A DNA stretch of 64,000 nucleotides, from positions 149,999 to 213,998 of the forward strand of contig QANU01073111.1 in the NCBI GenBank assembly GCA_003254905.1, in the 5' to 3' direction. Source of the DNA: Nissolia schottii. Its lineage: Eukaryota; Streptophyta; Magnoliopsida; Fabales; Fabaceae. Below are positions 36,797 through 48,618 of the stretch, in pieces (positions within the stretch are counted from its first letter, which is position 1; the number at the start of each line of letters is the position of its first letter). The notes beneath the pieces are model-generated. The model ran no database searches. It had not been told where the DNA came from and was given only the letters and a program-made list of their open reading frames with translations. Both the position numbers and the translations under genes were made by a program.

Positions 36797-36967
36797 ATAC
36801 CGCAGAACAAATTTGCGCTTAACCATGGTCTTAACCATTGAATCTATACATACCGCGGAACAAATTCTTACATACCGAGGAACAAACTCGCGCTTAACTA
36901 TGGTCTTAACCATTGCATATATCCTACAGCGGAACAAATTCGCGCTTGCGGATGGTCTTAACCATTG
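36797..36967 (+). repeat. Three imperfect tandem repeats in the gypsy 3' region
   Basis: Units of about 45-67 bases each carry a (G/A)CGGAACAAATT-like start and end ATGGTCTTAACCATTG; copies end near 36840, 36915 and 36967. The middle copy has an internal partial duplication. The unit lies between integrase and the antisense ORF. Confidence 0.75.
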
Positions 36968-37156
36968 CCTAAATATAACTCAGAACGAATTCACCGCCGC
37001 ATGCACAAAGTTACCGCGGAACGAAGGCCCACCCAAAAAACAAACTAAACCCACAACAGAAAAGGATTACGCACAAACACACACACAAAATATTGATCCA
37101 TTAAATATACCGAAAGATCATTACAAGTTCACCCAAAAAAAAAAATACAAGTCCAT

Positions 37157-38968
37157 TCAATCGTTGGGAACCTCCTCGATTACCCCTGCCTCCTCATCGT
37201 AATACCTATCCGTGGAAACAGCACTCCAATCGATGTCAGGCGCAATGTGTTTGACTTGCCCCATCACATAGTCGAAAGTAGCACCAACCATATCATCGGA
37301 GAGCTTCACCAAAGTATTTAGTTCCTGCTGCAGCACCTCACACTGCGCAGTGCAGTCACCACCTACCTTCTGCGCGTTCGCAATCTTCTCGCGCACCTCC
37401 TCCAACGCCTCAGCATTTTTAATTGCCTCAGCCCGCACCTCCTCCAACGCCTTGGCATTTTGTGTAGCCTTAGCCCACGCCCGAGCCAACATGCGCGCCT
37501 TCTCCGTAACCAGTGTCGCGTTCTCATCGGCGGCCGTCTGGAAGGCCCTCGCCCTCTCCTTGGAAACTGCCAGCTGTGCCCTCAGTCTCTTAATCTCGTC
37601 CTCTGAGCGCATCAAATCCCCGCGCATACTCCCCAAAAGACGGAATGTCCGCGTCATCACACCATTGGTAGAGACCCCCTCCAGGTGCTGACGGGCCTCA
37701 CCGTGAAAATAGCTCCGCTTGGCGATACGCAGAAAATTGACATCGTCCGGATACGCCCGTGCAAGCTCGTTTCCCACCCTCTCAGCCTGGTCTTGCGAAT
37801 CAGCCCCCCTCATACGCTTACGCGGAAGAGATCGCAGAGACCGCTCAACAACGTTCCGCGGGACCGATTGAACAGAGGGAGACGGCACGGCAGCCCGCAC
37901 AACAGAGCGAGCCAGCGAAGGAGTCGGAGATGGAGCAGGAGACGGTGACCGCTGGGCACGCTCCGTGACAGCCTTTTGCTCTGCCGCATCCCGGGTGGCG
38001 ATGACGGCCTTCAGCTTCTTCAGCTCTGACATCTTGTTCATGGTGGCAGGTGATCCGCGGAGCTTCGAACTTGCACAAAACACCATCCGAAAAACATGGA
38101 CACAAAAAAACAACAAAGAGAGAAACAACATAAACCACAACAGGCAAAATGTCTACCTAGGTAAGACTTGGTGTTCAACCCCTCAACGATCTCCCTCACG
38201 TTCAAGGGACCCCCACCAGACAGAGCCAGGAAAAAGTCCTGCTGCACCAGCTCCTCCACGGATAGGTTTTCTGGGCGGTGTTTGTGAATGTTCCTGTTCC
38301 AGTAACAGGAGATCTCCACCACCGTGTCCCAGATCACCCTCCCAAAAATTGGTCGTCCCCGGAGCTGCGAAGACCTTGAAGTATTTCCACTTAAACTCTT
38401 GATAGGATGCCTCCCACCGAGTGAAACCTTTGTCCCCACATACCCCCTAAACATGTGCCAGCTCCAATACCGACAGCGTGTTCCTGGAACCACTGTACCC
38501 TTGAGGTTTATTAGCGAGTACAGGCTGAGGAAAGTCTTTGGGTGCGACACGATTCCAAACGTGTCGCACACCACTTGAAATCCGCGGAGGAGCGCCCGGC
38601 CGTTCGGATGGAGTTACGTAGGGCTAAAGGCGCACAAGACCATTATCTCCTGCTCAAAAGGAGTAAAGGTAGCCTAACCCCTAACTGCGTAAAGAATACA
38701 TCCACAAGAAGTGTGACGTATCGATGTGCCTCATCATACACACCCTCTCATCCTCGGAGGCAACATCTATGCTATATTCATGGTTTTCTAGCCCTTCCTC
38801 CGTCAGCACCAGCGCCTCCTGTAGGTGCTCGACGGAATCCCGGCCAAACACTGAAGGAATGGCAAAGGCCTCCGGGTCTATCCAACTGTACGACATCCTT
38901 TCATGGGAGTCCCTCAACGGACGCACACTCCTTACCTCCTGATAATTCCCCTTTGTCCTCCCCATCAC
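37157..38968 (-). pseudogene. Antisense extra ORF (aORF) of the gypsy element
   Basis: On the minus strand, coding-like segments run 38968-38681 (MMGRTKGNYQEV ... SEDERVCMMRHID), then about 38660-38165 (TPFEQEIMVLCAFSPT, one TAA, LHPNGRALLRGFQVV, GIVSHPKTFLSLYSL) with frameshifts. After a possible intron (donor near 38158, acceptor near 38075) they continue in an open frame to 37157. That frame holds a Pro/Ser/Arg-rich linker and a long Ala/Glu-rich coiled coil (KALEEVRAEAIKNAEALEEV), ending acidic (IEEVPND). Extra antisense ORFs at this place are described for Tat-lineage elements; their function is unknown. The last 327-codon part is fully open. Confidence 0.7.
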
Positions 38969-39782
38969 AAAACTTATAGGAAAACTGAAAAAGAAGAAAA
39001 AGGGCAGAGAAACAACCCCTCATTAACAACTCGCCACACAAAAAAAATCCCTAGAGCACAAACCCAGCAAGAACCTAGCATTGAGAACTGAAAAAGAACA
39101 ACCTAGCGCCGGAAGCACGCAGGAACAGAATTCGAACTACGGGAACACAAAGCACATTCGAGGCACATTCGCAGTAACAAATAAGAAAATAGAAAAGGGA
39201 ATAAGAAATACTTATTGGAATAGAACAGAAGACGAACGCACGACAGAGAAGTCCTCAACTCAGAAGCAAACCCTCAAGGTAAATCGCCTTAAGAAAAAGA
39301 ATGCCTTAGAAGATGAAGAGAAATGAGGAAACGTTTCGAAAGAGAAGGAAGGAAAAAGGTAGCTGGATGGTTAAGAGAAGGGTGTTTTGTATACGAAGCG
39401 GTAAAGGAAATGAAAAGGTGCCGAGACGGTTCGAAAAAAGCAAATTTGAAAACCGTACCCGAACATTAATGGAGCGCAAAAAACGAGGCGTTTTCCCTCC
39501 AAACGCATCATTACTCCCCTGCCTCGAATACCCATCAGTCGCGCCCTCGCCACGTGTCTACAATCGACGGCACCAAAATCTCCCGTGATGGGAAGTACGT
39601 CCCATCAAGGATCCCCAAACGTCACGTCCTCGAGAAGAGAATCAGATAATGACACAAGTCACAGCAACCCACTCCATCCGCAGACAATACGGCATGATAT
39701 ACACGGAAGCTATAGCAAAGAATTTTGAGGTCTTGAACTCGGACCCCATCGTTCCACTCCGCGCTCCGAGCTGGGGGGCTCC

Positions 39783-40209
39783 TGTTACGGACTGGGCCAT
39801 AAAGGCCCATCCTAGCGACCTGACCATCTAAGCCCAGATCCGCGGACTCATCCTGTTATGGACTAGCGACCCGACCACCCAAGCCCAGATCCGCGGAACC
39901 ATCTTACATGCTCGGGATAAGCCACCCCGAGATCCTCGGACAGCCCACCATACGCGAAGTCGAGATATTCTCCAACCGCCGTGATACGCGGAACAATCTC
40001 AACCGCCTCAATTATATATTAGCTCGTACCCCAGGTATGAAGATCATCCAATTATCACTTACTATACTTCTTAAACCCTTGCTTACTTGAGCGTTGGAAT
40101 GTTTGTAGGTACCCACCGCAACGCGAGTCCAGAGATCGTGCCAGAGCCTTCATCAGATCCCAGAGCTCCAGGATTCTAAAGAGTGTACCGAGGTGCATAC
40201 TTCGGAACA
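39783..40209 (+). repeat. 3' LTR of the gypsy element, with internal duplication
   Basis: 427 bases against 376 for the 5' LTR. The difference is a tandem duplication of the LTR start: unit 1 at 39783-39853 and unit 2 from 39854 (TGTTATGGACTAGCGACC), which lacks about 18 bases. It ends CTTCGGAACA like its partner. Confidence 0.9.
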
Positions 40210-40580
40210 TGTACTATGTTCAAAATCATATTTATAAGTAAATGTGCATACTTATTTGTAGTGCACCAAAGTTAAAATTTTTTGTGAGTTAGAGAAAACA
40301 AAAATGAGTGAGGAGTTAATAAACATTTTAGCGTATTATAATTGTGAGAAAAAATAAAACCAATCATGTAATAAAATCGATTTTAATTATAATAAAATCA
40401 TATCGTAATAAAACCAATCACATCGTTTGTTTTTTCTCATAATTATAATACACTAAAATGTCTATTAACTTTTCACTTATTTTTTTCCTCTAACTCACAC
40501 AAAAAAATCTTAATTTTAGTACACGCTACAAATGAGTATGCACTTTTATCTATAAATCTGATTTTGAACATAGTACACAA

Positions 40581-40705
40581 TAGTCTATTTAAAATAACTT
40601 TCAATTTAAAATAAAAATTGAGTTACATGGGAGCCAATTTAAATTAATTCTCTTTATAATAAAAATTATTAACAATTTTACAATTAATTCATTTTAAGAA
40701 TAAGA
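40581..40705. repeat. Right arm of the outer inverted repeat
   Basis: Inverse of 32400-32499, though diverged. It encloses the MITE plus gypsy nest. Confidence 0.6.
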
Positions 40706-43700
40706 TATTTTATTTATTTTATTATGAGAAATTTTTCTGGCTTAAAAACATTTTTTTAATTCATTCAACGCTGCATATTTTTATTCAATACAAATTTAGG
40801 AGAAAGAAAAGTAATAAATACAAGGTCTGCGGTGCAGGTGGTTTTGTATGTATAAGAGGGCATATGTGTATAAACCCTTTCGACACGTTAGGTACTTTAT
40901 ATTTTAAAGAGCGAGGCAGACAGGCAGGCAGCCGCCCATTTGCTGTTTCAATTAATCAGCTCATTAATTTATTGTACAGACCAGTAAAAACAAAAGGGTA
41001 AATAAAATACTTTTTCTGTCTTTTTTTAATCATTTTTAAAAAAAATATATACAATTTAATAAATTATTTAATTAACATTAAGATAAAAAAATATAAAATG
41101 TATGAGAAAAATTAAATTTAAGTAATAAATATTATAATTATTATGCGTTATGAAAAATATAAAAAATAATAAAAACATAAACGTAAAAAAATATTTAATA
41201 TTTTTTAATATAATCAAATGACAATTAATATTAGATAAATGTTTGTTTGAGAAACGACAACAAAAATGAATGACTAATAATAAAATAAAATAAATAAATA
41301 AATAAAAAGAGAAAACCTCTATTTCTCTAACTTTATATGATTGTCTTATTTTATTTATAAAAAAAATGTCTTGTTAATTTCTATTTTTTTAAAGAACTCT
41401 CATTAATTCAAGTTATGGTTGAGGGAAACGAGGCATCATTTTTTTAACAAATGTCAGGTTCGATCGGGGAACCAAATAAGGGTTCACCAAATCGGGACTC
41501 ATATTTTTATTATACAACTCAGTCTATTATTTTAAAAACATACATTTTAAACTAAAATAATTTATTAATTAAAACTCATGTAAATGTACTAATTATACAA
41601 AGCAATGTATTAATTATTATTTAATATTTTATTTAGATTTTTTATGATAGTTTTAATTATTTATCATTTAACGTTATTAAAACTATTTTTTATTATAATT
41701 TTTTAGAACTGATATGCTAATAATGATAACACTATATTTATTAAGATTAGTTACTCTTTATTTAATTATTTTAAAATAAATAAATTTAATATAACATTGA
41801 TAATTTTATTTTCATTTTAATCCATTACTACAAAAAGGTTTTATTACAATTCAAATTTTTTTAGGTAAAGACAGACGGATAGTTATATTCAATCAAGGAA
41901 AATGAATAAATAAAAGTTAACATCATCAACAAACAATACTGAATAGATGAGATATTCAGCACACACACACACACAAAAAAAAGAAGGAGATATCTCAATG
42001 AATTGCGTGAGGGAAGAAAAATTTATAATCTTGAATCAAGTGGATACAACAATTAAGATCATTCTAGATTAAGCTCCAAGAAGTGGTGTTTGATTCACGA
42101 ACCAATTTAATTAGGCACAAAATAAAACTAATTTTATGAACTCGAATAAAAAGAATTAGTTTTTTATTAAATGTGTTTGATTTGCAACTAACTTAAAAAC
42201 AATTTTAAAATATTGTACAAATTATCAATATTTATCATACTAAAATAATTGGATAAATTAATAGACATCAACAAAATAAGTTTATATAAAATGATAATAA
42301 ATTATCAAAATTTAAACTATTAAATACAATGTTTTAGTAGCTTATGAAAACTTGTAAAAAAAATTATAAATAGAATTGGTAAAAAAAAATATAATAAACC
42401 AATAAAGTGATATTTCTTTTCTCACACACACGCACGTATATTACTATATCTTTCTTATGACAAGAACAAATTACATGATGAATCAAATCAAAAGAATAAA
42501 TGACTTTGATGGTTCAAAGTCATATCTCACTTATTAAACATTTCATCAAACATCTTTCTTACAAACTGAATTTAGTCAAAATTGTATAAAATAATTAAGA
42601 AAATGTTTTTAGATATTTGAGTTTTCACATTTGCTTTTCCATGACATATGTCATAAAATATAATCAAATTTCAATTCTTATATAAAAACTGTCACTATCA
42701 TTGCTTAAATTTGATTTTCTTTCTGACAATGGGACCCAACACATTTTTTTTCAATTTTATTTTTTAAGGGTTATCTTATGCACATTCATAAGATTAAACC
42801 TCTTATAAAGCTCTTATTCAATAACATACATGTTATTGACAATGCCCCTAACACCGTGACTCATCACTAAGGGATTCAATTAGATAGTAAATTGTTAAAC
42901 GATTATTGTGACATCTATTATATTAGGAGTTATGTGTTAACGTACAAATTAATAATCACACACATCTAAAACCAAAATCACATCGCATAAGTAACACAAT
43001 TGAAATTGAAGCTAATAGCAGGAAAGAAGATAAATTATTTTACTAACCTAAATCATTTGTGTCTTTGTTCATTTTTCGATAGTAGAGATAACAATGCAAA
43101 GTGTAAATAAGATAAAAATAGAATTGGTAAAGATGAAAATGTGAAATAAAAGCGGAGATTTTAAATAAAAGAGAAAGAGTTATAGACCTGCAAAATTTGT
43201 GAGAAGTCGAAAGTGAACGAGTGGGAATTAAAAAAGTGAATTGGTGAGAAAAGAGAAAAAAATTAAATGAAAAAAATGTTTAAAATTAGTTTTTTAAAAA
43301 AAAATTAGTTATTAGATTGTCATCAAACACAATTTTGATAAAACCAGACACAATAATACTTAGTTAATCTGGTTCTTCGAGTTCCCAAACACCTTAAATT
43401 CTTGAAGAGGATTGTTTCCTTTACAAAAGCTTTGTTACTTCATGCTATAAAATTTTCCACTGTTTGGGATAAGATCCTTATTGGGTGGTGTCAGATCTCT
43501 ATTTAGTGACAGAGTAGATAGTGCTGTTAAAGACATAAACATATTTTTAAAAAAAATAAAAATAAGGAGAAAAAACCTTAAAATTATTTCCATTTTAAGA
43601 TAATTTTTCAAGATAATCTTTTAAAATAGCTTTCGTAGTTCTAAAAGAATTGCCAAAATTAAACACTATTTTTTTTCTTCTAAAGATAGATAGTTGTATT

Positions 43701-44310
43701 TATTCATTCAACGAACGAAATATAAATTGGGACCACTGCATAAGAAAGACAATGGGGAACTCTCAACGATGTCATGGGCAAAAAATTACCAATACGAGAG
43801 CGAAAAAACAACAAGAAACATCAAAACTAGGAAAGATAAAATTCTACACTGAATCTTCTAAATATGACTAATAAGAACAACAACTAAAATCTAAGGTTCT
43901 TGAGAGGAGTTGATTTTTTCATAATCTTCATCAACCCTTATTTGTTAGAGGCCACATATTGAGAGCAAACAAGCTGTGGCGGAAAATCAATTTAGAGCAA
44001 CCCTCAAAATTTCCTTAGAAAACTCCGCCATCACTTTTTGTGAGGGGTCAAATTTTAGATCTTCAGTTAGAATCTTGAAATTATAATTTTCCACTTTCAG
44101 ATCTCAATCTTCCAAGCGTAACCATGTAGAGACAAACCACAATATGTTGTTCCACTTGTATCCCATATTATCTATGAAGAGGTTACAAATAGGATTGAAG
44201 ACCATAACCACAACTACCAATCAATTAAGGCGCTCATAACAACGACTAAATACTTACCATGGTGAAAAGCCCTACAATCAAAGGAGAGGAAGTTATAGGA
44301 GGAAAATTTT
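40706..44310. other. A/T-rich spacer, nothing recognised
   Basis: About 3.6 kb, very A/T-rich. The plus frame 43650-43871 has no recognisable domain. A short (AC)n run lies near 41961. No gene can be supported. Confidence 0.5.
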
Positions 44311-44409
44311 CACTACAACAAATTTTGCATTTCATGGAGGTTCAGTTTGACCACCGCTAAATGTTGTTCCTAGTGGTTCACCAACCCTCTTTATTTCCTG
44401 TGTAGCTAG

Positions 44410-44651
44410 CAATTTAGCGGCAGTTCTCATGAATCGCTGGAACAACCATCGGTATGCTACAGACATTTACCGGCGGTTTATAAACCACCGGTAAATGTAA
44501 ACATGAAATGTCTTTTACATTTAGCGGCGGTTTTGAACCGTCACCATTGATTCGATTTAAAATATTTCAAAAAGTGTTGTGGTGGTTGCACCATTTATTG
44601 GTAAAAATGATGATAACATATTGTGACGGTTCGTAACTGCCGTGAAATGCA
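44410..44651. repeat. Subterminal palindromic repeats, left side
   Basis: Includes a 32-base near-perfect palindrome at 44465-44496 (ATTTACCGGCGGTTTA and its inverse), TTTAGCGGCGGTTTTGAACCG near 44519, and GACGGTTCGTAACTGCCGTG near 44627. Confidence 0.7.
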
Positions 44652-44659
44652 CAGTTTAT

Positions 44660-45510
44660 TTTTTTAAAAAAATTCTTTAAAACTCTGATTTTAGATTTTT
44701 GTTTTGGTTCATTATATTTACACACTTTTTCAAATTATTAACATAAATTAAGCTATTATTTATCATCAAACCACAGTCAAAATTATATGTCAACTGACAA
44801 TGAAATAATATCACATAAGACACTGTAATCATGGAATACAATGACAAAAAAGGTACTCCACTAATTATATATTGTTTTTTACACAACATTATGGCTCACC
44901 ACCAAAGCTCAACATACAAGGTACATCCAAGTAGTTTGGGTTCTCTGTGTGGATGAAATCCTTTCTCCAGTTTTTCAGAACGTTCATTCTATCTGGGTTG
45001 ATAAGGCAAAACAGTCCACAACTCCTAGAGGAAATCACAAAACTGAGTTACCAGATGCTTTTATCAGCATGTGTTATAGAAGAATTCGCCACATGCATGA
45101 TTGATTTTCCACATATAATTTCATCATTCCATAACAAACAACTATAAAAGAATACAAATCATCACATATTCACTAGTAAATTCATTGCACACAGGAAGTG
45201 CAAATCTTTCTTAATGTACTATTACTGCTATAAGGAAATAGGCTTACAACATGGTTCAAGAAATCAAGATAAACTAGTACAAGTACTTTATTATTATAGA
45301 TCTACAGTATATTCATATTACAAATCCGATTGAAGAATACAGATAAAATAGCCTTGCTCAAAATATCTTTCAAATGAAAAGGATGTCTAGTAGAATAAAG
45401 TAGATATTCAATTTTCGAATGAAGGACAACATTTTGTATGTAATTACAAATATAACTGCAGGAATTGGTCAGAAATCAGAATTTGTCCATAAAATTAAAG
45501 ACAAGTAGAC
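44660..45510. other. Non-coding interior of the CACTA-like region
   Basis: No exon or domain recognised. Frames at 44677-44889 and 44947-45147 are short and domain-free. Confidence 0.4.
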
Positions 45511-46969
45511 CTTGAGGTATCCGTTAGTGCCAAGACAATGGCAAATGCCTCAGGAATCATCATCTGATAAAATAACAACAAACTGTGAGTTCAAACTTGG
45601 TCTACAAAGGGAAAAACAAAATTTAAATATATTCCAAGTCAATGTTGTAGCCAGTTTTAAGAGAGTTTGATTATTATTATCACCTACAATCCATTTTCGG
45701 CACCGAAGCTCTCAATTAGAAAAACCAAAAACTCAGTGAATTTGAATGAGGCTGGACAGTAGAAGACAAGAATGTGAATTCGTGTGGGGTGCTGCTAACC
45801 AACAAAACTTTGCATAAGGACAAGGAAAAAGATAAATACTGGTGAATGGTTTCTAGCATCTAATAAGCACAATAATCGAAAACCTGCCTTCAAGTATGTA
45901 GGTTAATTGGATGTCAGCATTAATTCTCATGTGCTTCTAGTGCTTGTTGAACTCATCAATAACTGTATCCTTGAAACTGTTTAGGCTTTTCACAAATTGC
46001 TTCTAAAAAGCATAACAAGGTTGCTTTTAAAAGAAAACATCTACTACTCATTTTTTACGCAAAATGTAACCTCACTCCCATACAAAAGTTAACCATCACA
46101 AGCTTTGAAAAAAGAAAAGCAACAAGACCAAATTCACCAATACTGTACATAATACTATACCATTAGCAGAGGCATTGAGGCAATACTAGAAAATAGAAAA
46201 AACAATTATGTAAAGCATAGAAAATTGCTAAGATAGTGAATACTTAAACATCATTGCAAACATACCCGAACAATTGACAAGAGTAAATCAAGTCCATCCA
46301 GGGTAGGAGCAAGAGCAGCAACCATACCTGAGACACGAAAGCTTAATTAATGCTATCAAGACAATTAGTTAGCTGCTTCAGTATCAAATCCTTTCACTCC
46401 CTTAACAGAGGCAACACCTCCCAAAAAGTTTGCTTCTCCTTTCATGTTTAAAAGGAAGCCATCAATAATATAAAAGCATACTCAAACAAAAGCATTCATT
46501 GAGATAAATAAAAAATAAAAATCAGAAGCATATGCAACTACTCAATTATAAGGTAACTTCTTTTTTTTTTATTAAAAGAAATTGCCAACCAATTACATTT
46601 AGATCTTTTATATGATTATTGATATATTAATGATAAGAAAGAATCAAAGTATAGTATGCAATGGTATAAAATATAAATGCTAGTTCATAATCCTACCTAA
46701 ATGCTCCAGTGACACAGGCAAAATGTCCTCGTAAGTGTGGATATGCTCTTCAAACAAGTGAATCCTACTTGGTCATTTTAGCTTCATTTACTTTATGTGC
46801 AACGACCTAAAAGAATGAAAGGGAAAATAAAAAAGAGAACGGAAGAAAATGAATTGAAGAAAAATTGAACTCAGATTTGTGAACCATGCTCATTTACTTG
46901 GAAATCAGATCAAAGAAGCAGATGCAAGCGACAAACCTCAGCACATATGGACTAAACCATTTTGTCAAC
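45511..46969 (-). pseudogene. Four phase-compatible exons of an unidentified gene or captured gene fragment
   Basis: Reading right to left, segments 46969-46937, 46764-46697, 46327-46266 and 45563-45511 each lie between AG and GT, and their phases join without a break. Segment 1 reads LTKWFSPYVLR. Segment 2 reads IHLFEEHIHTYEDILPVSLEHL, completing a shared Gly with segment 3 (MVAALAPTLDGLDLLLSIVR). Segment 4 reads MMIPEAFAIVLALTDTS. I do not recognise the protein. Exons 33-68 bases long with matching phases are unlikely by chance in A/T-rich DNA. No start or stop exon was found, so it may be a fragment with introns carried by the transposon, or part of an unannotated gene. A stretch on the same strand at about 46385-46450 (MKGEANFLGGVASVKG) could be another coding piece. 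Confidence 0.4.
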
Positions 46970-48618
46970 CTGAACCATTACATACAAAAAATTTAAGGAA
47001 AATAAATGAAAATTAAAAATTTCTTAACAAGAATCAACGAATCAAAGCACCAATTTGGAACAAACGAGTGCATTGTCGAATTGAAGTGTGTTTCAGGAAG
47101 ATTCGATAATCTCTTATATACAGAGATTGAAGCACTTGACAGACCCTAGGATAGAAATGCGAAATGTACCACTGGATGAGGTGGACAACATCACAGACAT
47201 CATGCAACCATAGAATAAGAGGGAGAGGGTGATAAAACAAAAATCAAGTCCTCATCCATGCATACAGAGAATCAAAGGAGGCAATGAACCCAAAAGCCAC
47301 ATTTGAAGAGTCAAGATTCTTATAGAGAATGTTCCAAATTTGTATAGCTTAGACAGAATTCATAAAAAGTACCTGGTATAAATTATGGTTGCAAAATATA
47401 AATTAAAAGTATGCAGAGTCTCAAGCATACAATAACTTAATGCATCCATGTTTCCAAACTCAATTGGCCCCTACCATAATGCATAACAAGCACAAAACTA
47501 ACCAAATGAAGTAAAAGTATAACTCACTTAATCCATCTAGAGTTGCAAGGACGATGTTCCCAGGAAGAAGTTAGAATTCACTACAGAGCTAGTGAACTTT
47601 TGAAAGCCACTTTTGCCTTCTTCACTCCAACTCAATCTTTCTCTTATTTGACCCACTTTTGACCATTTTTTCCCTTGTCTCTTAGAGCTAGCATGCATGA
47701 ACAAGGAGGAGAGGAACATGGACCTAAATAGTCTTAAAAGTTAAATTGATACTTGATAGATAAGTATTATCATGTATTCCCAATATATGTGGATTTTAGA
47801 TTTTGGCTATCTTTTGAAACATTAGACTACTAACCAAAGGAAACTTAACAATATGACTGTCTGGGTAGTAACTACAATTCATTATCACACAAACTCAATC
47901 TTTGCAAGTGAAACACATGACTAATTGTGTCTTCAAGTAGTGCATTCTGAAATTTGTCCATACATTTTAACAAATAGATTATAAACATAGAGGACTTCAC
48001 TAACCATGGAAGCTCTAGATATCCTATTCTGCTTACTCTCCTCAATTGTGTTCCTCAACCACAATTTTTATAAGAAGCTGCAGAACCATAACACATGTCA
48101 TGAACATAACAAAAACCTTATTGAAAATAAGTAGGAAATTAAAGTCAAATGAAACAACCAAAATAAAACAACAAATGTTGGTAAGGTATCAAACAACTCA
48201 GAAATATTATAATATATAATACAAAACATAAGCAAAAAAAAAGGAGAGAACAAGGAACAGGAAATTATCTATACATTCCAAAGCAACCAATGATTATAGT
48301 TAGTTGTACATTAGTGTCACATATGCAATTTGCTAATGTCAAATATGCTTAGCCCAACATCAAAAAGCACTTCTCTTCCTATTACAAGTGCAGAAAGTTC
48401 ATATAGCACACAAATGGACTTGCAGTACCTATACACAATTTTATGAACAATTGACCATAATAGAAGTAACTAACTTAAGTTTTATGTTTAAAGTGCTGCT
48501 ACTGTTTTCTGCTTTGTGTTGTACATCGTCCTTAGTATCAGTTTAAAGGCAAATTAGCTTATATTTGAACTAAGTCACTTATATTTATACAAGTCTTGCA
48601 CTAAAATAGCAGAGATAG
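46970..48618. other. Non-coding interior of the CACTA-like region
   Basis: Minus frames at 47034-47240 and 47537-47719 carry no domain I know. Either could be a further exon of the unidentified minus-strand gene, but splice partners were not found. Confidence 0.4.

Larger units (their letters stand above)
32508..40209 (+). mobile_element. Ty3/gypsy LTR retrotransposon with antisense ORF, decayed
   Basis: The order is 5' LTR, primer-binding site, gag, a foreign LTR in place of protease and reverse transcriptase, RNase H end, integrase, tandem repeats, antisense ORF, polypurine tract (GCTGGGGGGCTCC, 39770-39782), 3' LTR. Flanking target repeats are TGTAT (32503-32507) and TGTAC (40210-40214). 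Integrase after RNase H marks the gypsy order. An antisense ORF between pol and the 3' LTR is known in the Tat group of plant gypsy elements (for example Grande and Retand), so that lineage is my best guess. It cannot move on its own. Confidence 0.9.
32500..40580. mobile_element. Foldback MITE split by a gypsy element
   Basis: The MITE body is 40215-40580, almost wholly palindromic; its right tip reads GAACATAGTACACAA. Its left tip should read TTGTGTACTATGTTC. TTGTGTAT lies at 32500-32507, just before the gypsy 5' LTR, and TGTACTATGTTC lies just after the 3' LTR. So the retrotransposon entered within the terminal repeat, and the unbroken MITE was about 370 bases. Confidence 0.75.

Noticed and set aside
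47034-47240. 68-codon minus frame rich in hydrophobic residues
   Set aside because: Could be a membrane segment, but no homologue or splice partner could be identified by eye.
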